Source: DASRAP01 sp964503275
GTDB taxonomy: Bacteria > Gemmatimonadota > Gemmatimonadetes > Gemmatimonadales > Gemmatimonadaceae
Length of the DNA stretch: 64,000 bases
Assembly (NCBI GenBank): GCA_964503275.1
Contig: CAZCZO010000015.1
Coordinates: 10,279-74,278, forward strand
Direction: 5' to 3'
The notes under the pieces are model-generated. The model ran no database searches. It saw only the letters and a list, made by a program, of their open reading frames with translations, and was not told the origin of the DNA. Every line of letters begins with the position of its first letter. Position 1 is the stretch's first letter. The position numbers were made by a program, and so were the translations under genes. Below are positions 24,981 through 33,605 of the stretch, one piece after another.

Positions 24981-26549
24981 GTGACGACACGGAACGACGA
25001 GGTCCGGCGCGATGCGCTGCACTCGCTGGTGCTCGAGCAGATGGATCGCGCCGTGATCGCCAGCGACGAAGACAAGCGCATCATTTTCGCCAACACCACC
25101 GCGAAGGCGTGGTTCCGCGGGCTGCCGTCGCCGAGTGCCGACGACCGGGAGTGGTCGGCGCAGTACGGGTTGGTCGAGATGGACGGCGTCACGCCGCTGG
25201 CGCTGGAGCGCAACCCCATGTTCCGAGCCTTCGGCGGGGAGTCCTTCGCCGGAGCCGAGTTCCGGGTGCTCCGCGATGGTGCCACGCCCCGCTATGTCCG
25301 CAGTACCGGCGGCCCCTTGCTCGGCGCGGACGGCCAGCGCCTGGGTGCGATGGTCGTGGTCGAGGACATCTCGGAGGCACGGCGGGCGCAGGCGCAGCTC
25401 ATGCACGCCCAGCGCCTGGAGAGCGTCGGGCGACTCGCGGGTGGTGTCGCCCATGACTTCAACAACCAGCTGACGATCATCTCGGGGATGCTCGATCTCG
25501 CGCTCGTGGCCCTGCCCGCGGCGGAGCCGGTGCGCGAGGACCTCCTGCAGGCGCGGCTCGCCTGCGACCGGGCTGCCGACGTCACCCGGCAGCTGCTCGC
25601 GTTCAGCCGTCAGCAGATCCTCCAGCTCGAGACCGCCGACGTGAACGCGGTGATCCGGGACACGATCAAGATGCTCGGCCGCCTCCTCGGTGACGACGTC
25701 GTGCTCGTGCCGACGCTGGCGGACGACCTGCCACGCGTGGTCGTCGACACGGGGCACCTGCAACACGCGCTGATCAACCTGGCGGTCAATGCCCGCGACG
25801 CCATGCCGCGCGGCGGCACGGTGCGGCTCGCGACGACGGCGGTCGAGGCGTCCACCCCGATCGACGTCGTCGACGGGACCCTGCCTCCGGGCCGTTACGT
25901 GGCCATCAACGTCAGCGACGACGGCCACGGATTCGACGTCGCTCGCAGCGCGGAACTCTTCGACCCCTTCGTGACGGATCGCGCGTTCGGACTCGGCGCC
26001 GGCCTCGGACTGTCAGCGGTGCTGGGCGTCGTGGCACAGAATCACGGCGGCATCGCCGTGGCGTCCACCGTCGGCGCCGGCTCTACGTTCACCATCTTAC
26101 TTCCCGCCCGTACGGCGCCTGCGATGCCCGACCCTGCCGACACGGCTGCCCCGACCCCGACCGATGCCTCGGCGACCATCCTCATCGTGGACGATGAGCC
26201 CGCGCTGCGCACCGTCGCCGCGAAGATCCTCCGTCGCGCCGGCTACGAGACGCTGGTCGCGTCGGGCGGCGAGGAAGCGCTCGCGATCGCCGATCAGCAC
26301 CAGGGCCCCATCGCGCTGCTCCTGACCGACGTCGTGATGCCCGGCACCAGCGGCGTCGACCTCGCCCGGCAGCTCAGCGCACGCTTCCCCGCGCTCAAGG
26401 TGCTCTTCACCTCGGGCTACACCGACGACACCCTGTTCCGCCACGGGGTGGACGAACCGCAGGTCAACTTCATCGCGAAGCCCTATTCACTCGACGAGCT
26501 GACCCGTCGCGTGCGGGCGCTCCTCGCGGCCGCCCCACCCACGGCGTAG
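24981..26549 (+). CDS. Hybrid histidine kinase: PAS, kinase, receiver
   Basis: A 522-residue soluble protein with a GTG start 7 bp after the previous stop. One PAS domain (about residues 12-130) is followed by His158 in GGVAHDFNNQLTII, an HATPase domain (LAVNARDAM, SDDGHGFD, GLGAGLGLSAVLGV) and a receiver with Asp450 in LLLTDVVMPGTSG. The ATPase glycine box reads GLGAGLGL and not the usual GTGLGL, and the segment before it (FVTDRAFGLG) differs from its neighbours, but the fold should be intact. A 20-residue inverted-repeat hairpin at 26574 marks a plausible end of this five-gene cluster. No output domain is present. Confidence 0.9.
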   Translation: MTTRNDEVRRDALHSLVLEQMDRAVIASDEDKRIIFANTTAKAWFRGLPSPSADDREWSAQYGLVEMDGVTPLALERNPMFRAFGGESFAGAEFRVLRDGATPRYVRSTGGPLLGADGQRLGAMVVVEDISEARRAQAQLMHAQRLESVGRLAGGVAHDFNNQLTIISGMLDLALVALPAAEPVREDLLQARLACDRAADVTRQLLAFSRQQILQLETADVNAVIRDTIKMLGRLLGDDVVLVPTLADDLPRVVVDTGHLQHALINLAVNARDAMPRGGTVRLATTAVEASTPIDVVDGTLPPGRYVAINVSDDGHGFDVARSAELFDPFVTDRAFGLGAGLGLSAVLGVVAQNHGGIAVASTVGAGSTFTILLPARTAPAMPDPADTAAPTPTDASATILIVDDEPALRTVAAKILRRAGYETLVASGGEEALAIADQHQGPIALLLTDVVMPGTSGVDLARQLSARFPALKVLFTSGYTDDTLFRHGVDEPQVNFIAKPYSLDELTRRVRALLAAAPPTA

Positions 26550-26573
26550 GGGCGTCGCCCGCCGGGGACACCC

Positions 26574-26593
26574 CGCCGACTGCCCCGTCGGCG
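26574..26593 (+). terminator. Inverted-repeat hairpin after the kinase cluster
   Basis: CGCCGAC (26574-26580) and GTCGGCG (26587-26593) form a perfect 7-bp stem with a 6-nt loop, 25 nt after the last kinase stop. No T-tract follows, so this is a weak terminator candidate. Confidence 0.35.
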
Positions 26594-26629
26594 TCGCCCG
26601 GCCGGGACGCTCGCCGGCGGCGGATCGTG

Positions 26630-26635
26630 TAACTT
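26630..26635 (+). promoter_or_regulatory. Candidate -10 (TAACTT) for argG
   Basis: TAACTT lies 33 nt before the argG GTG in the 119-bp gap after the kinase cluster. A transcript from about 26642 would have a 27-nt leader. That leader has no purine-rich ribosome binding site and instead carries CACCTCCT at 26650-26657. Confidence 0.4.
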
Positions 26636-26668
26636 TCGGCGTCCCTCTTCACCTCCTGACCGCACTCC

Positions 26669-28012
26669 GTGCCCACGATCCTCCAACGTCTCCCCGTCGG
26701 GGAGAAGGTCGGCATCGCCTTCTCAGGCGGCCTCGACACCAGCGCTGCGCTCCACTGGATGCGCGCGCGCGGCGCCGTGCCCTTCGCCTACACCGCGAAC
26801 CTCGGCCAGCCCGACGAAGCGGACTACGATGCGATCCCGCGCAAGGCGATGGACTACGGCGCGGAGCGTGCACGGCTGATCGACTGCCGGCATCAGCTGG
26901 TGGCGGAGGGGCTCGCGGCGATCCAGAGCGGCGCGTTCCACGTGACGACGGGCGGCGCGACCTACTTCAACACCACGCCGCTGGGCCGCGCGGTGACCGG
27001 GACGATGCTCGTCGCCGCGATGCGCGAGGACGACGTCCACATCTGGGGCGACGGCTCGACCTTCAAGGGCAACGACATCGAGCGCTTCTACCGCTACGGC
27101 CTGCTGACCAATCCGCAGTTGCGCGTGTACAAGCCGTGGCTGGACCAAGCGTTCATCGACGAGCTCGGGGGACGCACGGAGATGTCCGAGTACCTCGTCG
27201 CCCACGGCTTCGCGTACAAGATGAGCACCGAGAAGGCCTACTCGACGGATTCCAACCTCCTGGGCGCGACCCATGAGGCGAAGGACCTCGAGTTCCTCGA
27301 CCGTTCGATGCACATCGTGGCGCCGATCATGGGCGTCGCGTTCTGGCGCGACGACGTGCCGGTGGCGCGCGAGACGGTGTCCGTGCGCTTCGAGGACGGG
27401 GTGCCGGTGGCGCTGAACGGGACGTCGTTCCCGACCCTGCTCGACCTGTTCCTCGAGGCGAACGTGATCGGCGGGCGCCACGGCCTGGGCATGAGCGACC
27501 AGATCGAGAACCGGATCATCGAGGCCAAGAGCCGCGGGATCTACGAGGCGCCGGGCATGGCGCTGCTGTTCATCGCCTACGAGCGGCTGGTGACGGGGAT
27601 CCACAACGAGGACACCATCGAGCAGTACCGCCTCAACGGGCGCAAGCTCGGACGGTTGCTGTACCAGGGCCGCTGGCTGGACTCGCAGGCCCTGATGCTG
27701 CGTGAGGCCGCGCAGCGCTGGGTCGCGCGCGCCATCACGGGTGAGGTCACGCTCGAGTTGCGCCGCGGCAACGACTACAGCCTCCTCGACACCACGAGCC
27801 CGAATCTCACCTACCAGCCCGAGCGGTTGACGATGGAGCGCGGCGAGGCCTACTTCACGCCGCTGGACCGGATCGGCCAGCTCACGATGCGCAACCTCGA
27901 CATCGTGGATTCGCGCGCCAAGCTGGAGCTCTACACCCAGCAGGGACTGCTGACCGGCGGGACCGACGCGGGGATCCCGCAGTTGCCGGCACGGACGGAA
28001 CGCGAGTCATGA
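26669..28012 (+). CDS. argG: Argininosuccinate synthase, long (E. coli-like) type
   Basis: A 447-residue ArgG, the same length as the E. coli enzyme and nearly colinear with it: PVGEKVGIAFSGGLDTSAAL (ATP PPi-loop SGGLDTS), AYTANLGQPDE, TGGATYFNTTPLGRAVTGTM, RRGNDYSLLDT. It joins citrulline and aspartate with ATP to argininosuccinate in arginine synthesis. The more widespread bacterial form is about 400 residues and lacks the LPVG-type N-terminus and the C-terminal extension. The start is a GTG. The next gene overlaps the stop (ATGA) but encodes an exported glycosidase-like protein, not an arginine enzyme. No argH or other arg gene is in the window. Confidence 0.95.
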   Translation: MPTILQRLPVGEKVGIAFSGGLDTSAALHWMRARGAVPFAYTANLGQPDEADYDAIPRKAMDYGAERARLIDCRHQLVAEGLAAIQSGAFHVTTGGATYFNTTPLGRAVTGTMLVAAMREDDVHIWGDGSTFKGNDIERFYRYGLLTNPQLRVYKPWLDQAFIDELGGRTEMSEYLVAHGFAYKMSTEKAYSTDSNLLGATHEAKDLEFLDRSMHIVAPIMGVAFWRDDVPVARETVSVRFEDGVPVALNGTSFPTLLDLFLEANVIGGRHGLGMSDQIENRIIEAKSRGIYEAPGMALLFIAYERLVTGIHNEDTIEQYRLNGRKLGRLLYQGRWLDSQALMLREAAQRWVARAITGEVTLELRRGNDYSLLDTTSPNLTYQPERLTMERGEAYFTPLDRIGQLTMRNLDIVDSRAKLELYTQQGLLTGGTDAGIPQLPARTERES

Positions 28013-30687
28013 CGACGCGCGCGGCGTGGCTGATGGTCGGCGCCGCGCTCGGCGCGTTGGGCGGTGGCGTGGCGCCGGCGGGAGCGCAGGAGCCGCGGTG
28101 CAACGCGGCGACGGAGCGACTCGTGACCTCGGCGTGGCGCGCGTACCGCGCGGACTCCGCCGCCGTCGCGCTCGCCCGCTTCACGGAGGCGCTGCGAGGC
28201 TGTGCGGGCAATGTGGATGCGCAGGTGGGCGTGGGCTTCGCCTCGATGCGGCTGTCCCGGCTCGATGACGCCGAGGCGGCCTTCCTCGCGGTGAGTCGAT
28301 CGACGCCGGGCTACGCCGATGCGTGGGACGGCCTGGCCTTGGTGCGGAACCGGCGCGGCGACGTGCCCGGCGCGGTGGAGGCGTGGAAGCGGGTGGTGGC
28401 CCTCGACCCGTCGCACCGTGCGGCGCGGGAGAACCTCGACCGCTTGGCGCCCGACTGGCAACGCGCCGACGTCCAACTCGTGAAACGTCGCAGCGAGACC
28501 CTGGACGTCACGATGCGCGTGCGCGGGCGGACGTTCGAACTGCGCCGCGGCGACACCTGGACCCCGTTCTATATCCGCGGCGTCAACATGGGGCTCGCGC
28601 TCCCTGGGCGCTTCCCGGTGGAGTTCTCGACGGACTCGTCGCTCTACGCACGCTGGCTGGGGCAGATCGGCGCGATGCACGCGAACACGCTGCGCATCTA
28701 CACGGTGCTGCCACCGGCATTCTACCGGGCCCTGCGCGCGTACAATCTCGCCCACCGCGACGCCCCGCTCCACGTGATCCACGGCGTGTGGACCGAGCTC
28801 CCGCCGCACGATGACTTCGACGACCCGGACTTCAACCGCGGATTCCAGCAGGAGATCCGCGACGTCATCGACCTGCTGCATGGCGCCGCGCGCATCGCGC
28901 CGAAGCCCGGCCACGCCAGCGGCACCTACGATGCCGATATCTCGCCCTGGGTGGTCGGCTACATCCTCGGCCGCGAGTGGGAGCCGTACTCCGCGATCGA
29001 CTTCAACGAGAAGGTCGGCACCACGCGGCGACATGCGGGGCGCTTCATCACGATCGGCGACGCGACCCCGCTCGACGTGTGGATGGTAGCGCAGTGCGAC
29101 TATTTGATGGCCTACGAGTTCGACACGTACAACGCGCAGCGGCCCATCGCTTACACGAACTGGCCGACCACCGACCCCATCGTCCACAAGTGGGAGGTGT
29201 CGTTCGAGCAACAGATGCGCTTCCGTGGGATCAAGTACGAGCGGAGCCCCGACGCTCCGCCGATCCACGAGGAGGAGGGGGTCGCACTCGACCCCTCGCT
29301 CGCCAAGCCCACGGCCGCGAATGTGGCGGGCTGGTTCGCCAGCTACCACGTGTATCCGTACTACCCGGACTTCATGTTGTACGACCCGAAGTATCTCACC
29401 GGGCGGTCCTCGCTCGGCGCGAGCAACTACTTCGCGTACCTGCAGGACCTCATCGCGCACCATGCCGACATCCCGGTCCTGATCTCGGAGTTCGGTCTGC
29501 CCTCGAGCCGTGGCAACGCGCATCTGCAGCCACAGGGCTGGCACCACGGCGGGCTGGACGAACGTGAGGCGGCGGCGTCGATCGTCCGGCTCGAGCGCGA
29601 GATCAAGGAGTCGGGCGCGGCCGGCGCGATCGTGTTCGCATGGATCGACGAGTGGTTCAAGCGCAACTGGTTCACCTCGGACTTCGAGTTCCCCTCCGAG
29701 CGCGGTCGCCTGTGGCTCAACATGATGAGTCCCGAGCAGCACTACGGGTTGCTGGCGCTCCGTCCCGGCGCCGCGAATCGCACGCCCGAGCCCGGCGGCG
29801 ATGCCGCGCGCTGGCGCGCTCATGCGGTGTATCAGCGCGGCAACCTCCTCGGCCGCGATCCCTCGATCGTGCGCCTCGGGTCGGACGAAGCCTTCGTGTA
29901 CCTGTCGATCGAGACGCCGTCGCGTGCGGGACGTCCGTTCCCGTGGGACTCGCTCACGCTGCAACTGGCCATCGACACGCATCGGCAGGACCTTGGCCAA
30001 GGCGTGCTGCCGACCACGGCCATCCGCTCGGGCACGCAGTTCGAGTTCCTCGTGGAGATCCGCGGACCCAACGACGCCCAGCTCTCGGTGGTCCCCGAAT
30101 ACAACCTGTACACACCGCACCGTCTGTTGCAGGGCGGCGAGACCTTCGGGATCCCGTTCCGCGGGGCGATCCGCTCCGTCTCGCGCCTCGACGCGGTGTT
30201 CGACACGCTCTACGCGCTCACGAACCGTCCCCGCTTCACGCCCGACGGCGAGCTGATCCCGCCGCAGGGCCTGAACGTGGGCCGCCTGCTCCACGGCACG
30301 GCCGCCGAGCACTCGAATGCCGACTGGTACTACGACGCCCGCAGCGGGATGCTCCAGCTGCGTCTGCCGTGGTCGCTGCTCAATGTCAGTGACCCGTCGT
30401 CGCGCCGCATCGTATGGGAGCGTCCCGCCGGTGCGACCGGTGAGGAGTCCATGCTGGGCGGCGTGACGAACGTGATCGGCATCCCGACCGATGGATTCCG
30501 TATCGGACTGGCCGCGTTCCGCCGCGGACCGCGGATCGTGGGGACGATCCCGGCACTGGATGAGTACGGCAACTGGCCCGCGGCCTCGTTCCCGCTGTGG
30601 ACCTGGGACACTTGGGAGGAGCCGACGTGGCACGAGCGCCTGAAGCCCGCCTATTACGAACTACAGCGCGAATGGGGCCGGCGATGA
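28009..30687 (+). CDS. Exported TPR / TIM-barrel glycosidase-like protein
   Basis: An 892-residue protein with a signal peptide (residues 1-26, ending AGAQ). TPR-like helices (about 35-150; GYADAWDGLALVRNRRGDVP) precede a TIM-barrel region (about 175-600) resembling clan GH-A glycosidases: YIRGVNMGLALPG at the first strand, MHANTLRIYTV, VVGYILGREWEP (a Glu at the acid/base position) and IPVLISEFGLPSSRG (Glu in the nucleophile-like EFG). A beta-rich C-terminal part (about 630-870) looks like a carbohydrate-binding fold. It overlaps argG by 4 bp and is itself overlapped by the TPR/beta-barrel gene (ATGA), which suggests a joint role in handling an envelope or secreted polysaccharide. No substrate can be named. 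Confidence 0.72.
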   Translation: MTTRAAWLMVGAALGALGGGVAPAGAQEPRCNAATERLVTSAWRAYRADSAAVALARFTEALRGCAGNVDAQVGVGFASMRLSRLDDAEAAFLAVSRSTPGYADAWDGLALVRNRRGDVPGAVEAWKRVVALDPSHRAARENLDRLAPDWQRADVQLVKRRSETLDVTMRVRGRTFELRRGDTWTPFYIRGVNMGLALPGRFPVEFSTDSSLYARWLGQIGAMHANTLRIYTVLPPAFYRALRAYNLAHRDAPLHVIHGVWTELPPHDDFDDPDFNRGFQQEIRDVIDLLHGAARIAPKPGHASGTYDADISPWVVGYILGREWEPYSAIDFNEKVGTTRRHAGRFITIGDATPLDVWMVAQCDYLMAYEFDTYNAQRPIAYTNWPTTDPIVHKWEVSFEQQMRFRGIKYERSPDAPPIHEEEGVALDPSLAKPTAANVAGWFASYHVYPYYPDFMLYDPKYLTGRSSLGASNYFAYLQDLIAHHADIPVLISEFGLPSSRGNAHLQPQGWHHGGLDEREAAASIVRLEREIKESGAAGAIVFAWIDEWFKRNWFTSDFEFPSERGRLWLNMMSPEQHYGLLALRPGAANRTPEPGGDAARWRAHAVYQRGNLLGRDPSIVRLGSDEAFVYLSIETPSRAGRPFPWDSLTLQLAIDTHRQDLGQGVLPTTAIRSGTQFEFLVEIRGPNDAQLSVVPEYNLYTPHRLLQGGETFGIPFRGAIRSVSRLDAVFDTLYALTNRPRFTPDGELIPPQGLNVGRLLHGTAAEHSNADWYYDARSGMLQLRLPWSLLNVSDPSSRRIVWERPAGATGEESMLGGVTNVIGIPTDGFRIGLAAFRRGPRIVGTIPALDEYGNWPAASFPLWTWDTWEEPTWHERLKPAYYELQREWGRR

Positions 30688-32270
30688 ATCGCGGCCTCGG
30701 GATGCTGCTGACCTTGCTGTGCTGCGCGTCCGCCGCGCAGGCGCAGACCGCCGTCGGGGACTCGCTGTGGCAACTGGGCCGGCACGCCGAAGCGCGCGCC
30801 GCCTACGAGCGCGCCATCGCGGAGGATCGCAATGCCGTGCGCGCGAACTTCCGGTTGGCACAGCTGGCCGCGTGGGGGCAGAACATCGACTCCGCGCTGG
30901 TCCTGCTGCGCCAGGCCCGCGAGCGCGTGCCCAAGGATCAGGACCTGCTGTTCACCGAGGCCACCTACCTCGGCTGGGGGCGTCGCTACGACGACGCCAT
31001 CGTGCGCTACGACTCCATCCTCGCCGCCCCGACGATCGATGTCGCACCCGTGCGGGTGGCGCGCGCGCGGACCCTCTCGTGGGCCGGACGCCTCGGCGAC
31101 GCTGCCACGGCCTACGCCGAGATCCTCGCCGCCGACCCCAGCGACCGCGATGCGCGCTACGGCTTGGCGCAGGTGCGCTCCTGGAGCGGCGACCTCGCCG
31201 GCGCCACACGCGCGTATCAACAACTGCTCGCCGACGACCCCGCCGAACCGCGCGTGTTGATCGGCCTGGCGGCCATCAAGCTCTGGCAGGGGCGGCCCGG
31301 CAGTGCGCAGCGTCTCCTGGACCGCGCGGCCGTCCGCGCGCCCGACGATGCCGACCTCGCCTCGCTGCGTCGCGCGGCGCGGCAGGCGGCGGGCACGCGC
31401 ATCGGCCTCGGCCACAACTACAGCGAGGACACGGACCGCAATGTGAATCGCTGGTCCACCGTCCGGCTGCAGCAGATGCTCGGCGATGCGCAGGTCTCGC
31501 TCACCGCCGGCCGCCTCAACGCCACCGATCCCGCGCGCAATTCGCAGCGGGAGATGCTCGAAGCCGGCACCGCACTCCCGCTCGGCCCCGCGACCCTCAG
31601 CGGCTCAGTCGGTCTCCGCCAGCTCCAGCCCGTCGCGCGCTTCGGTGACATTGCGGCGGGCACGGAGCGCGACCTCGTGACGTGGCGCGCCGCGCTCTCG
31701 CTGCCGCTCGGCTCACGCCTCACCGCGAACGTCGGCGCCTCGGCGTGGCCTTTCGACGAGATCGCTTCGCTGCTCGGCGCCGAGTTGGACATCGACCAGG
31801 TCGAGGGCTCGCTGGAATGGCGCGTCCTGCGCTCGCTGTCGCTGGCCATCGGCGCCTCGCAGCTCTCATTCTCCGACGGCAACACGCGCCGCGGGGGGAA
31901 CGTCCGCATCACGCAGCGCCTGCCCGGCGGCTTCTCTGTGGGGGCCTACGGCATCGGCTTCGACTTCGCCGAGCGCGCCACGGTGTACTTCTCGCCGCCA
32001 GACTTCCGCGCGGCCGAGCTGACGGCCGGTTGGGGCCGCGAGACCGAGCGCTGGGGCGCCGGCCTCTCGGGCGGATACGGGCGGCAGCGCGTGCGAAGCG
32101 GACTGCCGCAGCAGGAGCTGTGGCACATCGACGCCCGGGTGAATGCGCGGCTCACGTCGTTCCTGAATCTGGAGGCCTTCGCGGGCCGTAGCACCAGTGC
32201 AGCGGCCTCGGCCGTTGGCGCGTATCGCTACGACATCATCGGTCTCTCTCTGAATGTCCGACCCTTCTGA
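30684..32270 (+). CDS. TPR protein with C-terminal outer-membrane beta-barrel (PgaA/BcsC/YaiO-like layout)
   Basis: 528 residues: signal peptide (MNRGLGMLLTLLCCASAAQAQ), five or six TPR units (about residues 25-235; e.g. GRLGDAATAYAEILAADPSD and WQGRPGSAQRLLDRAAVRAP), then a region of alternating amphipathic beta strands ending in ...YDIIGLSLNVRPF. The terminal Phe is typical of Bam substrates. Periplasmic TPRs fused to a barrel are the layout of exopolysaccharide export porins (PgaA, BcsC, AlgK/E-like) and of YaiO. Paired with an exported TPR-glycosidase, it recalls pga-type systems in which a hydrolase works beside the porin. No synthase (GT2) gene is nearby, so the link to polysaccharide export is inference. 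Confidence 0.75.
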   Translation: MNRGLGMLLTLLCCASAAQAQTAVGDSLWQLGRHAEARAAYERAIAEDRNAVRANFRLAQLAAWGQNIDSALVLLRQARERVPKDQDLLFTEATYLGWGRRYDDAIVRYDSILAAPTIDVAPVRVARARTLSWAGRLGDAATAYAEILAADPSDRDARYGLAQVRSWSGDLAGATRAYQQLLADDPAEPRVLIGLAAIKLWQGRPGSAQRLLDRAAVRAPDDADLASLRRAARQAAGTRIGLGHNYSEDTDRNVNRWSTVRLQQMLGDAQVSLTAGRLNATDPARNSQREMLEAGTALPLGPATLSGSVGLRQLQPVARFGDIAAGTERDLVTWRAALSLPLGSRLTANVGASAWPFDEIASLLGAELDIDQVEGSLEWRVLRSLSLAIGASQLSFSDGNTRRGGNVRITQRLPGGFSVGAYGIGFDFAERATVYFSPPDFRAAELTAGWGRETERWGAGLSGGYGRQRVRSGLPQQELWHIDARVNARLTSFLNLEAFAGRSTSAAASAVGAYRYDIIGLSLNVRPF

Positions 32271-32271
32271 C

Positions 32272-33600
32272 ATGCACACCCCGACCGGTAGCTCCCGCCG
32301 AGCATTCCTCGCGCGGGTCTCGGCGCTGGTCGCGGCCGGGTCGGTCGCGGGTCCGTTGGGCGCACTGGGCGCTGCGCCGCAGGTGCGGACGGCTACGGCG
32401 GGTGGCGACCCACGGTTGGCGGATGACGCGACCGCGCGGGACCCCGACTGGGATCGCATCGCCGACCTTTATGGTGCGCCGGCGCGGCCCATCAATCTCG
32501 ACGGCGGGTTCTTCGGGACGATGGCCCGCCCCGTACTCGACGCGCACCTGCGCCACGTGGAGCGCGTCAACCGCAACGGGGCGGTGTTCGCGCGCCGGGA
32601 ATACCCCGCGATCGAGCTGGCCGCTCGTGCCGAGGTCGCCGCGTTCGTCGGCGTGAAGCCCAACGAGCTGGTGTTCGCACGCAATGCCACCGAGGCACTG
32701 CAGACACTCATCAGTCAGTACCGGCATGTCGGGGCTGGCGACACGGTGATGTACGCCGACCTCGACTACCCGGCGATGCAGCAGGCGATGAACGCCTTGG
32801 CCGCCGAGCGCGGCGCGACGGTCGCCCGCTTCGACTTCCCTGAGCCCGCGACGCACAGCGGCATCCTCGAGGCCTACGACGCAGCGCTGCGCGCGCATCC
32901 CCGCACCAAACTGCTCCTGGTCACGCACTGCAACAACAAGACCGGTCTGCTGCATCCGGTGCGCGACATCGTGGGAGTGGCCAAGGCGCGCGGGGTCGAT
33001 GTCATCTGCGACGCGGCGCACTCGTTCGGGCAGGTCCCGCTCACGGTCGAGGCGCTGGGCGCCGACTTCGTGGGGCTCAACCTCCACAAGTGGGTCGGCG
33101 CACCCGTGGGCATCGCGGCCATGGTCATCCGCGAGTCGCGACTGGACGCGATCGCGCGGGCCCACGGCGACCAGACGCCGCTGGATCGCATCGAGGGCCG
33201 GCTGCACATGGGCACCACGAACTTCGCGGTCACGATGACCGTGCCGGATGCGCTGGCCTTCCAGGCGTCGATCGGCCTCGCGCAGAAGTCGGCGCGCTTG
33301 CGCTGGCTGCGCGATCGCTGGGTGCGCGCCGTGCGGGAGGTCGACGGCATCGAGGTCCTCACGCCCGACGATCCGTCGATGGTCTGTGCGCTCACCAGTG
33401 TCCGCGTGCGTCAGGGCACCACGCGCCTGCCCGCGGCGGCGGTGGTGCGGACGTTGTACGACGACTTCGGCATCTTCACCGTGGCCCGCAACGGCATCGC
33501 CCGGGGCGACGCGGTGCGCATCACTCCGACGCTCGCCAACCGACCCGCCGACGTGGACGCCCTTGCGGCCGCCCTGCGCAGCATCGCCTCGCGCAGCTGA
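32272..33600 (+). CDS. Tat-exported class V aminotransferase-fold enzyme (isopenicillin-N-epimerase-like)
   Basis: About 442 residues from the ATG at 32272, one base after the previous stop; an in-frame ATG at 32254 would overlap by 17 bp. The N-terminus has a twin-arginine signal (SSRRAFLARVSALVAAG), so a folded, PLP-loaded enzyme would be exported. The PLP fold-type I body is of class V: ARNATEALQTLI, HCNNKTGLLHPV, DVICDAAHSFGQ and the Schiff-base Lys in LNLHKWVGAPVG. Relatives include cysteine desulfurases and isopenicillin N epimerases; the substrate is unknown. It lies between the TPR/barrel protein and a MATE transporter, possibly one transcript. Confidence 0.85.
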   Translation: MHTPTGSSRRAFLARVSALVAAGSVAGPLGALGAAPQVRTATAGGDPRLADDATARDPDWDRIADLYGAPARPINLDGGFFGTMARPVLDAHLRHVERVNRNGAVFARREYPAIELAARAEVAAFVGVKPNELVFARNATEALQTLISQYRHVGAGDTVMYADLDYPAMQQAMNALAAERGATVARFDFPEPATHSGILEAYDAALRAHPRTKLLLVTHCNNKTGLLHPVRDIVGVAKARGVDVICDAAHSFGQVPLTVEALGADFVGLNLHKWVGAPVGIAAMVIRESRLDAIARAHGDQTPLDRIEGRLHMGTTNFAVTMTVPDALAFQASIGLAQKSARLRWLRDRWVRAVREVDGIEVLTPDDPSMVCALTSVRVRQGTTRLPAAAVVRTLYDDFGIFTVARNGIARGDAVRITPTLANRPADVDALAAALRSIASRS

Positions 33601-33605
33601 CCCGC

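Noticed and set aside
26650..26657. AGGAGGTG on the minus strand as a ribosome binding site for a minus-strand gene
   Set aside because: No ATG or GTG follows at a usable distance with a credible protein; the open frame there is a shadow of the kinase gene.
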